A DNA stretch of 64,000 bases from Cellulophaga sp. HaHaR_3_176 (lineage in GTDB: Bacteria; Bacteroidota; Bacteroidia; Flavobacteriales; Flavobacteriaceae): NCBI RefSeq assembly GCF_019021925.1, contig NZ_CP058990.1, positions 3,064,001 through 3,128,000 on the forward strand. Direction: 5' to 3'. Shown here one piece after another: positions 52,100-60,684 of this stretch. Position 1 is the first letter of the stretch, and each line of letters begins with the position of its first letter. A program made the position numbers and the translations under genes. The notes beneath the pieces were generated by a model. That model did no database searches. It had not been told where the DNA came from and saw nothing but the letters and a program-made list of their open reading frames with translations.

Positions 52100-52447
52100 T
52101 TATTTTTTTTCGACTAAAGCTTCCCCCTCAAAAGAAAGACCACCTAAACCAGTTTTCATAAAGTTACGAATGTTTTGGTGTCCTGCTCCCGTTGGATCTT
52201 TTAAAACGTCATTAAAATAATATGTACCAAAGCAAGCTAATGTTTCCTCTTTTGTAAAATTCTGCTTTTTTGCTAAAGCAAACAATTTACAAGAACCAGA
52301 ATTTTCGTCGCTTGCATTGTTCAGTTCTCCATTTTTAAAAGCTGTAGGCGTAAAATCATAATTCGCCTCAATAGTTGCCATTGTTTCAGTAAATTCAACT
52401 TGATCTGGAGTATTACGTAGCTTATTTTTAAAATCTTCTATTTTCAT
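52100..52447 (-). CDS. HopJ-family protein
   Basis: A 115-residue protein of the HopJ 'type III effector' family, despite the absence of any type III secretion genes here. Recognisable segments are FTETMATIEANYDFTPTAFKNG, NEN/DENSGSCKLFALAK and the closing GHQNIRNFMKTGLGGLSFEG. In free-living bacteria it is a soluble protein of unknown role, and the name should not be taken as evidence of pathogenicity. It lies five bases after rsmI. Confidence 0.88.
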   Translation of the reverse strand: MKIEDFKNKLRNTPDQVEFTETMATIEANYDFTPTAFKNGELNNASDENSGSCKLFALAKKQNFTKEETLACFGTYYFNDVLKDPTGAGHQNIRNFMKTGLGGLSFEGEALVEKK

Positions 52448-52452
52448 CTTTA

Positions 52453-53124
52453 TTATTTTTTTCCTGCTACTACAATTACAATTTCTCCTTTTGGTGGCTT
52501 ATCTGTATAATGTTTTAATACTTCTTCAGCAGTACCTCTAATCGTTTCTTCGTATAGTTTTGTCAATTCACGAGAAACGGAAACCTGCCTGTCTGCTCCA
52601 AAATATTCTACAAAATGACCTAGTGTTTTTGCTAATTTATGCGGCGATTCGTAAAAAATTATGGTTCTAGTTTCTTCTCCTAACAATTTCAACCTTGTTT
52701 GACGGCCTTTTTTTACGGGTAAAAAACCTTCAAAAACAAACTTATCATTAGGTAAACCACTATTTACAAGTGCCGGTACAAATGCTGTTGCACCAGGTAA
52801 ACAATCGACCTCAATATTGTGTTCTACACATGCGCGAGTTAATAAAAACCCAGGGTCAGAAATGGCAGGTGTACCTGCATCTGATATAAGAGCTATAGTT
52901 TCGCCTGCAAGAATTCGTTTTACAATAGTATCTACCGTTTTATGCTCGTTATGCATATGGTGGCTTTGCATTTGTGTACCAATCTCTAAATGGTGTAAAA
53001 GCTTACCACTAGTTCGAGTATCTTCAGCAAGAATTAAATCTGCTTCTTTTAATACACGGATAGCTCTTAGTGTAATATCTTCTAAATTGCCTATTGGTGT
53101 TGGTACGATATAGAGTTTTCCCAT
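52453..53124 (-). CDS. rsmI: 16S rRNA (cytidine(1402)-2'-O)-methyltransferase
   Basis: Methylates the ribose of C1402 in the decoding centre of 16S rRNA with S-adenosylmethionine. The 223 residues begin with the family pattern LYIVPTPIGNLEDITLRAI. They continue with LAEDTRTSGKLL and LISDAGTPAISDPGFLL, then the substrate loop LPGATAFVPALVNSGLP and FYESPHKLAKTL. The C-terminal extension of the longer RsmI forms is missing, which is usual in Bacteroidota. It heads a three-gene run with the HopJ-type and lipoprotein genes. Confidence 0.96.
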   Translation of the reverse strand: MGKLYIVPTPIGNLEDITLRAIRVLKEADLILAEDTRTSGKLLHHLEIGTQMQSHHMHNEHKTVDTIVKRILAGETIALISDAGTPAISDPGFLLTRACVEHNIEVDCLPGATAFVPALVNSGLPNDKFVFEGFLPVKKGRQTRLKLLGEETRTIIFYESPHKLAKTLGHFVEYFGADRQVSVSRELTKLYEETIRGTAEEVLKHYTDKPPKGEIVIVVAGKK

Positions 53125-53133
53125 TGGGTAAAA

Positions 53134-53490
53134 TTACGGTCTTGCCTTTTTGCCCGCAAAATAAGAAATTATTAATCCGATGAACGCTAATAATGCAAAT
53201 AAAAACTGCCCGTCATTTGCTGCAATGTGTGCGAAAAAGGCTAATACCACATCAAAGAAAAAACCTGCGTAAGCCCATTCTTTTAATTTTTTTGAGAAAT
53301 TACCTAAAATAGCAATAAGGCCTAATATTTTAGCAAAAGCTAATGGATAAACAAGATATGTGGGATAACCTAAGCCTTTAAAAGCGCCTTGAATTGCTTC
53401 GTTATTAAGAATATACATTTGAATTGAGAACAACATTATTGCGGTTAACAAAACTGTACCAATCCAATATAATACTTTTATAAATTTCAT
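53134..53490 (-). CDS. DoxX-family membrane protein
   Basis: A 118-residue protein with four membrane helices and the DoxX-like pattern GLGYPTYLVYPLAFAKILGLIAIL, then KLKEWAYAGFFFDVVLAFFAHIA. Some DoxX-like proteins are tied to redox or quinone reactions; most are uncharacterised. I use the ATG at 53490; an earlier in-frame start at 53499 is GTG and adds only three residues. It is nine bases upstream of rsmI on the same strand. Confidence 0.85.
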   Translation of the reverse strand: MKFIKVLYWIGTVLLTAIMLFSIQMYILNNEAIQGAFKGLGYPTYLVYPLAFAKILGLIAILGNFSKKLKEWAYAGFFFDVVLAFFAHIAANDGQFLFALLAFIGLIISYFAGKKARP

Positions 53491-53555
53491 ACCAAACACT
53501 GATTTATAGTTTTTAAAGACTATAAGTCATCGTTAAACAAATTTACTTACAGAAT

Positions 53556-54245
53556 TTATTTTGCAAATTTTCTTGCAATCAACTCCATAAATCGAGCTTC
53601 ATATTCTTCCTTTCCTACCCAGTTATTATAATCTGGCTTTACCATATTTGCAATAAAAGAAACGGACCTTTCTTCTGAATCAATAGTACTTAGCTGAGAC
53701 AAAACTCGGCTGTAATCTTCCATACTATTATCAAACAAGTGTTTTACAAAAGCTAATTTATCATTTAAACCAACTTTTATATCTCTTTGAAAATTATCGT
53801 TAATAGACTTTTTTATTTCTTCAGTCGTAATTTTTTCTGCTTCTACAGGCATGAAAATTTCTTTATCATTTTTCATTAATGCAGGCTCTGCCATAAAATC
53901 AGCAAACACATCTTCAGCATCAGCCGAAAATGGCATTTCAGAAACCATACCTTTAATAGTATCCATACCTGGTATCGCAATATCTTCTTCGTGAGGGTTA
54001 CTTTCAGGTACTAATTTACTTTCATTCATAACGGCAGTTGCCAACTCTTCAAACTTTGTAGCAATAGCATTGTTGGTAACATCAATTTCAATATCATTTA
54101 ACTCTTCATCTATAAATTTTAGAACAGCTAGCTTCTCATATAATTCTTTAGTTGCGGCATACATCTGATTTATATCTGTTAAATCATTAGATGTTATAAT
54201 ATTAGTCGCAATTTTAACTAATTTCTTTTTCAACTGTTTCTTCAT
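53556..54245 (-). CDS. Conserved acidic protein of unknown function
   Basis: A 229-residue soluble protein with no signal peptide. The N-terminal third is helical and basic to amphipathic (MKKQLKKKLVKIATNIITSN, then a long helix to about 65). A low-complexity acidic linker follows (about 75-130). The C-terminal domain is the most gene-like part (FQRDIKVGLNDKLAFVKHLF, YSRVLSQLSTIDSEERSVSF, then NWVGKEEYEARFMELIARKF). I do not recognise a family. I start at the ATG at 54245 rather than a TTG three codons earlier. The gene is divergent from tdk. Confidence 0.8.
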   Translation of the reverse strand: MKKQLKKKLVKIATNIITSNDLTDINQMYAATKELYEKLAVLKFIDEELNDIEIDVTNNAIATKFEELATAVMNESKLVPESNPHEEDIAIPGMDTIKGMVSEMPFSADAEDVFADFMAEPALMKNDKEIFMPVEAEKITTEEIKKSINDNFQRDIKVGLNDKLAFVKHLFDNSMEDYSRVLSQLSTIDSEERSVSFIANMVKPDYNNWVGKEEYEARFMELIARKFAK

Positions 54246-54411
54246 CTGTTGCAATTTTTAATTTCTTTTAAATTTAAGAGCAAGACATAATTGAACTATG
54301 CTTATAAAATTTTATTCTATCAATTATAAAAGACGGTGATTCTTTTAGTAGCTTTGCTTGTTCGTTTTTATTAAAAACGAAAAACATATTACTTTCGTCT
54401 AAAATTACAAA

Positions 54412-55050
54412 ATGTTTCTCGAAAATACAGTTAACCCTAAAGAACAATTTGGCTGGATCGAAGTTATCTGCGGTTCAATGTTTTCTGGTAAGACAGAGGA
54501 ACTGATAAGAAGACTTAAAAGAGCTCAGTTTGCAAAACAAAAGGTAGAAATTTTTAAACCTCAAGTCGATACGCGTTATCATGACGAGATGGTTGTTTCT
54601 CATGATGCCAACGAAATTAGATCTACACCAGTACCTGCAGCTGCAAATATTCGCCTTTTGGCAGATGGTTGCGATGTTGTTGGTATTGACGAAGCTCAAT
54701 TTTTTGATGATGAAATAGTATCTGTCTGTAATGACCTTGCTAATAAAGGTATTCGTGTGCTTGTTGCTGGTTTAGATATGGATTTTAAAGGAAACCCTTT
54801 TGGACCAATGCCTGCTTTAATGGCTACCGCTGAATACGTTACAAAAGTACATGCCATTTGCACTCGCACTGGTAACTTAGCCAATTATAGTTTTCGAAAA
54901 TCTACCAATGATAAATTGGTGCTTTTAGGCGAAACAGAAGCTTATGAACCTTTAAGTAGAGCTGCTTTTTACAAAGCCATGTTACGTGAAAAAGTTAAAG
55001 ATATTGATGTTACTGTCGATGAAATAAAAGACGCTAATAAAAAAACCTGA
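54412..55050 (+). CDS. tdk: Thymidine kinase
   Basis: Phosphorylates thymidine for nucleotide salvage. The 212-residue type II enzyme has the P-loop [12 protein letters not shown], the DEAQFF motif ([13 protein letters not shown]) and the lasso start [14 protein letters not shown]. In most relatives a CxxC and a later C-x2-H bind structural zinc. Here the region reads [17 protein letters not shown], with only one cysteine, and the second pair is absent, so the zinc site is lost. The last base of its stop is the first base of the alr start. Confidence 0.95.
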   Translation: MFLENTVNPKEQFGWIEVICGSMFSGKTEELIRRLKRAQFAKQKVEIFKPQVDTRYHDEMVVSHDANEIRSTPVPAAANIRLLADGCDVVGIDEAQFFDDEIVSVCNDLANKGIRVLVAGLDMDFKGNPFGPMPALMATAEYVTKVHAICTRTGNLANYSFRKSTNDKLVLLGETEAYEPLSRAAFYKAMLREKVKDIDVTVDEIKDANKKT

Positions 55051-56159
55051 TGTCTAAGGCACAACAAACCGTTCTAGAAATAAATTTAAAATCTTTAGAA
55101 CACAACTATACATATTTACGAAGCAAGCTTAAACCAAGCACCAAATTTATGGGTGTTGTAAAAGCATATGCTTATGGCAGTGATTCTGTAAAACTTTCGC
55201 AAAAATTGGTTGCTTTAGGCGCTGAATATTTAGCAGTTGCTTATGCTGAAGAAGGTGTTGTTTTGCGTGATGCAGGTATAAAAGTACCCATACTTGTTTT
55301 ACATGCACAAACAGTAAGCTTTGACACTATTATTGACAAATGTTTAGAACCTACCATATACTCTGAACGTATTTTAAAAGGCTTTGTAATTGCTGCTAAA
55401 AATAAAGGCCAGAAAAATTATCCGATACATTTAAAATTTAATACTGGATTAAACAGATTAGGTTTTGATGAAAGTGACATTACGAGTATCATAGCCCACT
55501 TGAACCAAACCGATGCTGTAAAAGTGACTTCTATCTTTTCTCATTTAGCGGCTTCTGAAGATTTAAATGAAAAAGAATTTACAGTAAATCAAATACATAA
55601 ATTTCAAAAAATAATTACCAAAATTGATAATGCTTTACCTTATGCTACTTTTAAGCATTTGGCAAATACATCTGGTATTTTAAATTACCCAGAAGCACAT
55701 TTTGATTTAGTCAGAAGTGGAATTGGTATAAATGGGTTTGGAAATGATCAATCAGAAGATCAAAAATTAATTCCGATAGCCACTTTAAAAACAAACATAT
55801 CGCAAATACACCATCTAGCCGCTAACGAAAGTGTTGGTTATAACAGAGCATATACTTCAAATAAAAAAATTGTGAGCGCGACATTACCTATTGGGCATGC
55901 TGATGGTATTGGTAGAATTTATGGGAATGGGAATGGTTTTGTTTCTATAAACGGAAAAACGGCTCATATTATTGGCAATACCTGTATGGATATGATTATG
56001 GTTGATGTAACTGATATTGAATGTAATGAAGGAGATGAAGTTATCATTTTTGGGCCAAGCTCGAGTGCTACTAAATTAGCTGAGCAAGCTAGGACTATTT
56101 CCTACGAATTAATTACAGGCATTTCTCAGAGGGTAAAGCGCGTATTCGTTGAAAAATAA
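55050..56159 (+). CDS. alr: Alanine racemase
   Basis: PLP enzyme making D-alanine for peptidoglycan. The 369-residue protein has the PLP lysine in MGVVKAYAYGSDSVKLS (about residue 38) and the LKFNTGLNRLGF strand. The HLANTSGILN cofactor pocket, the catalytic tyrosine in SVGYNRAYTS near 270 and the NTCMDMIMVDVT strand are also present. Its start codon overlaps the tdk stop by one base (TGATG), a sign of coupled translation. Confidence 0.96.
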   Translation: MSKAQQTVLEINLKSLEHNYTYLRSKLKPSTKFMGVVKAYAYGSDSVKLSQKLVALGAEYLAVAYAEEGVVLRDAGIKVPILVLHAQTVSFDTIIDKCLEPTIYSERILKGFVIAAKNKGQKNYPIHLKFNTGLNRLGFDESDITSIIAHLNQTDAVKVTSIFSHLAASEDLNEKEFTVNQIHKFQKIITKIDNALPYATFKHLANTSGILNYPEAHFDLVRSGIGINGFGNDQSEDQKLIPIATLKTNISQIHHLAANESVGYNRAYTSNKKIVSATLPIGHADGIGRIYGNGNGFVSINGKTAHIIGNTCMDMIMVDVTDIECNEGDEVIIFGPSSSATKLAEQARTISYELITGISQRVKRVFVEK

Positions 56160-56245
56160 ATATTCTCTTCACATTTATTTAAGAATCTTTTTTTTTAGTA
56201 AATTGCGCCAGTAAACAATTAACTAATATTAAAAAACACTAAATC

Positions 56246-56647
56246 ATGTTAAAAGAATTTAAAGAATTTGCCATGAAAGGCAATTTGGTAGATATCGCTG
56301 TAGCTTTTGTTATGGGTGCTGCCTTTAACAAAGTTGTTGCTTCTTTCACAGGAGGTATCGTATCACCAATAATTGGATTGATTTTCAATGCAAATTTCAA
56401 AGACTTAAAGTACATTATGAAGCCAGGAACTTTAAATGATGCTGGAGAAACAGTAGGTGAAGTAGCTCTTTTATACGGAGATTTCATGACTAATATTATT
56501 GACTTTGTAATCGTTGCATTTGTAATGTTTATGGTTGTTAAAGGTGTTAACAATATGAAAAAACCAAAAGAAGAAGCTCCAGCTGCGCCAGCAGGACCAA
56601 CACAAGAAGAACTTCTTGCTCAGATTAGAGATTTGTTGAAAAAATAA
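56246..56647 (+). CDS. mscL: Large-conductance mechanosensitive channel
   Basis: A pentameric inner-membrane valve that releases solutes on osmotic downshock. The 133 residues begin MLKEFKEFAMKGNLVDIAVAF, the family's N-terminal amphipathic helix and first transmembrane segment. The second helix is TNIIDFVIVAFVMFMVVKGV, and the charged cytosolic helix ends EELLAQIRDLLKK. It is 86 bases after alr and is followed by a terminator shared with the convergent response-regulator gene. Confidence 0.97.
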   Translation: MLKEFKEFAMKGNLVDIAVAFVMGAAFNKVVASFTGGIVSPIIGLIFNANFKDLKYIMKPGTLNDAGETVGEVALLYGDFMTNIIDFVIVAFVMFMVVKGVNNMKKPKEEAPAAPAGPTQEELLAQIRDLLKK

Positions 56648-56699
56648 CAAAATCATTTACTCTTTAAAAGAGTAATACCGCTGCACTGCAGTTTAACTT

Positions 56700-56744
56700 T
56701 AAACCGTCAATACATTTCGCTAATGTTATTGACGGTTTTTTTTT
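56700..56744. terminator. Bidirectional terminator between mscL and the response regulator gene
   Basis: AACCGTCAAT and ATTGACGGTT form a perfect ten-pair stem with a 16-base loop, followed by nine T. The response regulator's stop codon lies inside the T-run. Confidence 0.88.
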
Positions 56745-57126
56745 AAATAAAGGAATTGAAAATTATATCTACATTAACTTTTGATAATGGTTTATCAAAG
56801 TAACCACAAACTAAAGCGTGATTTTTTATACGCTCTCTATCTTTTGAATTACCAAAAGCGGAAATTGCATAAATTTTAAGATTGTTCACATTTTTAAATT
56901 TTTTTTCAAATTCTTCTAGAAACTCCCAACCATCCATCTCTGGCATCACAAGATCTAAAAGTATAATATCAGGCATACTATCTGGTTGATTAGATAGTAT
57001 GCTTAAAAAATCTTTGGCATTATCATATGTGCTTATAGAGCAAGAAACATCTGATTGTCCTAATTTATATTGCGTTGCAAATTGCGAGACTAAATCATCA
57101 TCAATTATGCAAATGTTTAAAGCCAT
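56743..57126 (-). CDS. Single-domain response regulator
   Basis: A 127-residue CheY-type receiver with no output domain. The acidic pocket is IIDDDLVSQ, the phosphorylated aspartate is Asp58 in DIILLDLVMPEMDGWEFL, the switch residue is the serine in IYAISAFGNS, and the conserved lysine is in YFDKPLSKVNV. It probably receives phosphate from a histidine kinase encoded elsewhere and acts by protein contact. It stands alone between mscL (convergent) and asd (divergent). Confidence 0.93.
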   Translation of the reverse strand: MALNICIIDDDLVSQFATQYKLGQSDVSCSISTYDNAKDFLSILSNQPDSMPDIILLDLVMPEMDGWEFLEEFEKKFKNVNNLKIYAISAFGNSKDRERIKNHALVCGYFDKPLSKVNVDIIFNSFI

Positions 57127-57262
57127 TGTTATTTTTTTTCAAAGTAAAAGGGAAAAGTACAGAATGTTAAGTTAAATCTAAATTCTTTTAGCATTAAAAT
57201 AAATAATCAATTGTTACAAATAAAACAATTTGTTATATTTTAATTAATACATTAAAACAACC

Positions 57263-57293
57263 TTGTTCAGTATGCCCTATTAAACTACATTTG
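57263..57293 (+). promoter_or_regulatory. Strong Bacteroidota promoter for asd
   Basis: TTG at 57263-57265 and TACATTTG at 57286-57293 are 20 bases apart, close to the ideal TTG-N19-TAnnTTTG. The leader to the start codon is about 10 bases. Confidence 0.8.
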
Positions 57294-57309
57294 TGTTTCT
57301 AAATTTTAA

Positions 57310-58302
57310 ATGATGAAAGTAGCAGTTGTAGGTGCAACAGGAATGGTAGGCGAAGTTATGTTAAAAGTATTAGCAGAACGCAATTTTCCTATTACAGAAT
57401 TATTATTAGTAGCTTCAGAACGCTCTGTAGGTAAAAAGATGACTTACCAAGGAAAAGAAATTACAGTAATAGGCTTAGCAGATGCCGTAGCAGCAAAGCC
57501 AAATATTGCCATATTTTCAGCAGGTGGAGATACCTCTGCAGAATGGGCTCCAAAATTTGCAGAAGTAGGTACTACAGTTATCGATAATTCTTCAGCTTGG
57601 CGTATGGACCTTACTAAGAAATTAGTGGTTCCTGAAATTAATGCATCTGAATTAACAAAAGAGGATAAAATTATTGCAAACCCAAATTGCTCTACCATAC
57701 AATTAGTAATGGTACTAGCTCCTTTGCATAAAAAATATAAAATGAAAAGAGTAGTTATTTCTACCTACCAATCTGTTTCTGGTACGGGAGTAAAAGCTGT
57801 TCAACAATTAGAAAACGAAATTGCAGGTATTGAAGGCGAAATGGCTTACCCTTACCCAATTGGCAGAAATGCATTACCACATTGTGATGTTTTCTTAGAA
57901 AATGGATACACGAAAGAAGAAATGAAACTTGCTCGTGAACCACAAAAAATATTTAACGATAAAACATTTTCTGTTACTGCTACAGCCGTTCGTATACCAA
58001 CTGCAGGTGGGCATTCAGAATCTGTAAATGTAGAGTTTGAAAATGATTATGATTTATCTGAAGTACGTAAATTATTAAGCGAAACTTCTGGTGTAATTGT
58101 ACAAGACAACCCTGACACAAATACATACCCTATGCCAATTTATGCGCATGATAAAGATGATGTTTTTGTAGGTCGTATTCGAAGAGACGAAACACAAAGA
58201 AATACGTTAAATATGTGGATTGTTGCTGACAATTTAAGAAAAGGTGCCGCTACAAATGCCGTACAAATTGGGGAATATTTAATTAAAAACAACTTAGTAT
58301 AA
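57310..58302 (+). CDS. asd: Aspartate-semialdehyde dehydrogenase
   Basis: Reduces aspartyl phosphate to aspartate semialdehyde on the path to lysine, threonine, methionine and diaminopimelate. The 330-residue protein has the NADP loop VAVVGATGMVGEVM (4-17). The active-site cysteine is in ANPNCSTIQLV (Cys127), with SVSGTGVKAVQQL and the catalytic histidine in IPTAGGHSESVNVEF. Two consecutive ATG codons begin the frame; either may be used. A strong promoter and a terminator frame it as a single-gene unit. Confidence 0.97.
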   Translation: MMKVAVVGATGMVGEVMLKVLAERNFPITELLLVASERSVGKKMTYQGKEITVIGLADAVAAKPNIAIFSAGGDTSAEWAPKFAEVGTTVIDNSSAWRMDLTKKLVVPEINASELTKEDKIIANPNCSTIQLVMVLAPLHKKYKMKRVVISTYQSVSGTGVKAVQQLENEIAGIEGEMAYPYPIGRNALPHCDVFLENGYTKEEMKLAREPQKIFNDKTFSVTATAVRIPTAGGHSESVNVEFENDYDLSEVRKLLSETSGVIVQDNPDTNTYPMPIYAHDKDDVFVGRIRRDETQRNTLNMWIVADNLRKGAATNAVQIGEYLIKNNLV

Positions 58303-58323
58303 CCACTTATACTATTACATTTT

Positions 58324-58358
58324 AAAACGCCTTTATAGAAAACTATGAAGGCGTTTTT
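58324..58358 (+). terminator. asd terminator
   Basis: AAAACGCCTT and AAGGCGTTTT, with an inner ATAG/CTAT extension, form a stem and are followed by T. It lies 22 bases after the asd stop. Confidence 0.88.
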
Positions 58359-58443
58359 ATTTACGTTCTTTTTTTGAATTTTAGCATAAAATATTTTACT
58401 ACATAATCTTTACGTAATTTTAGAACGACTAATTATAAAACTT

Positions 58444-60600
58444 ATGAAAAAAATAACATTAATTGCCCTTGCAACAATTACTTTCGGAAGTTCTCAAACA
58501 AATCAAAAAAAAGAAAAAATTATAGTGAATTACCCTACGACACAAAAAGTTAACACTGTTGACACTTATTTTGGAACCGAAGTTAAAGACCCTTTTCGCT
58601 GGTTAGAAGATGATAGAAGTAAAGAAACTGAAGATTGGGTAACAGCTCAAAACAAAACCACTTTCGGGTATTTAGATCACATTCCTTATAGAGCTGATTT
58701 AAAAAAGAGACTTGAGAAACTATGGAATTATGAAAAACTAGGTTCTCCATTTAAAGAAGGTGATTACACCTATTTTTATAAAAATGATGGTCTTCAAAAT
58801 CAATATGTAGTTTACAGAAAAAAAGACGATGGTGAAGCAGAGGTATTCTTAGATCCAAACTCTTTTTCTGAAGACGGAACAACTTCATTAGCTAGTTTAA
58901 ACTTTTCTAAAGATGGTTCTATTGCCGCTTATTCAATTTCTGAAGGTGGTAGCGATTGGAGAAAAGTTATTGTTATGGACGCTGCAAAAAAAGAAATTAT
59001 CGAAGACACGCTTGTCGATGTAAAATTTAGTGGTATATCTTGGAGAAATAATGATGGATTTTATTACTCAAGCTACGACAAACCAAAAGGTAGTGAGCTT
59101 TCAGCAAAAACAGATCAACATAAGTTATATTACCACAAATTAGGTACGTCACAAAAAAATGACGAATTAGTTTATGGAGGTGGTGCTTCAGAAAAACACC
59201 GCTACATAAGTGGTTCTGTATCTGAAGATGGTAATTATTTATTTATATACCCTAGAGTTTCTACCTCTGGAAGCAAGCTTTTAATGAGAGATTTAAGAGA
59301 CCCTAATTCTCTTTTTGTTTCTATTTTAAATCATACAAATACAGACAGTTATATCGTAGAAAATGTTGGTTCAAAATTATTTATAATGACGAACATGAAT
59401 GCTCCAAACCAAAAAATAGTTACTGTTGACGCATCTAATCCAGCTCCTGAAAATTGGATAGACTTTATTCCTGAAACTGAAAATGTACTATCGATAAATA
59501 CAGGTGGTGAGTATTTTTTTGCAGAATATATGGTTGACGCTATATCAAAAGTATATCAATATAATTACGAAGGAAAATTAATAAGAGAAGTACAATTACC
59601 TGGTATTGGCTCTGCTAGTGGTTTTGGTGGAAAAAAAGAGGATAAAGAATTCTATTTTTCATTTACAAATTATAATACCCCAGGCTCATCATTCAAATAC
59701 AATGTAGAAACTGGCAAGTATGAACAATATTGGAAACCTAATATTGATTTCAATCCAGCGGATTTTGAATCTAAACAAGTATTTTACACTTCAAAAGATG
59801 ATACAAAAGTTCCTATGATTATCACTTACAAAAAAGGAATTGAACTAAATGGCAAAAACCCAACCATATTATATGGTTATGGTGGTTTTAATGTAAGCCT
59901 AACACCTTCTTTTAGTATTGCAAATGCTATTTGGATGGAGCAAGGTGGTGTTTACGCTGTACCAAACCTTCGTGGTGGTGGAGAATATGGTAAAAAATGG
60001 CATGATGCAGGTACTAAAACTCAAAAACAAAATGTTTTTGATGATTTTATAGCTGCTGCTGAATATCTAATAAAAGAAAACTACACCTCGTCTGATTATT
60101 TAGCAATAAGAGGTGGCTCTAATGGAGGTTTACTAGTTGGCGCAACAATGACCCAAAGGCCTGAGTTAATGAAAGTAGCCTTGCCTGCGGTTGGTGTTTT
60201 AGACATGCTACGTTACCATACGTTTACTGCTGGTGCTGGTTGGGCATATGATTATGGTACTTCTGAAGAAAGTAAAGAAATGTTTGATTATTTAAAAGCA
60301 TACTCACCCGTACATAATGTAAAAGAAAACACCCAATACCCTGCAACCTTAATAACAACAGGTGACCATGACGATAGAGTTGTACCTGCTCATAGTTTTA
60401 AATTTGCCGCTGCATTGCAAGAAAAACAAACAGGAGACAACCCAACACTAATACGTATTGAAACAAATGCAGGCCATGGTGCTGGTACTCCTGTTAGTAA
60501 AATTATTGAGCAATATGCTGATATTTTTGGTTTTACGCTATATAATATGGGATTTGATAAACTACCAAACCAAGCTGTATTAAAAGAGTTTGAAGAGTAA
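58444..60600 (+). CDS. Prolyl oligopeptidase (S9A peptidase), exported
   Basis: A 718-residue serine peptidase that cleaves short peptides after proline. The first third to half is the seven-bladed propeller (starts VKDPFRWLEDDRS). The hydrolase domain has PNLRGGGEYGKKWHDAG, the catalytic serine in IRGGSNGGLLVGA (about 558), the aspartate in TGDHDDRVVPAHSFK and the histidine in NAGHGAGTP. A signal peptide of about 18 residues is present (ITLIALATITFGSSQ), but the lipobox cysteine seen in many relatives is replaced by serine, so it would be periplasmic rather than lipid-anchored. Confidence 0.95.
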   Translation: MKKITLIALATITFGSSQTNQKKEKIIVNYPTTQKVNTVDTYFGTEVKDPFRWLEDDRSKETEDWVTAQNKTTFGYLDHIPYRADLKKRLEKLWNYEKLGSPFKEGDYTYFYKNDGLQNQYVVYRKKDDGEAEVFLDPNSFSEDGTTSLASLNFSKDGSIAAYSISEGGSDWRKVIVMDAAKKEIIEDTLVDVKFSGISWRNNDGFYYSSYDKPKGSELSAKTDQHKLYYHKLGTSQKNDELVYGGGASEKHRYISGSVSEDGNYLFIYPRVSTSGSKLLMRDLRDPNSLFVSILNHTNTDSYIVENVGSKLFIMTNMNAPNQKIVTVDASNPAPENWIDFIPETENVLSINTGGEYFFAEYMVDAISKVYQYNYEGKLIREVQLPGIGSASGFGGKKEDKEFYFSFTNYNTPGSSFKYNVETGKYEQYWKPNIDFNPADFESKQVFYTSKDDTKVPMIITYKKGIELNGKNPTILYGYGGFNVSLTPSFSIANAIWMEQGGVYAVPNLRGGGEYGKKWHDAGTKTQKQNVFDDFIAAAEYLIKENYTSSDYLAIRGGSNGGLLVGATMTQRPELMKVALPAVGVLDMLRYHTFTAGAGWAYDYGTSEESKEMFDYLKAYSPVHNVKENTQYPATLITTGDHDDRVVPAHSFKFAAALQEKQTGDNPTLIRIETNAGHGAGTPVSKIIEQYADIFGFTLYNMGFDKLPNQAVLKEFEE

Positions 60601-60616
60601 AATTTTATATTAAAAT

Positions 60617-60660
60617 TAATACTACATCCCGTATCTTATAAAAACGGATGTAGTATTTTT
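60617..60660 (+). terminator. Terminator after the prolyl oligopeptidase gene
   Basis: AATACTACATCC and GGATGTAGTATT form a long perfect stem, with an inner GT/AC pair, followed by T. It separates the peptidase from the ABC ATPase gene. Confidence 0.88.
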
Positions 60661-60684
60661 ATTTCAAATTAATGATAAAAATCA

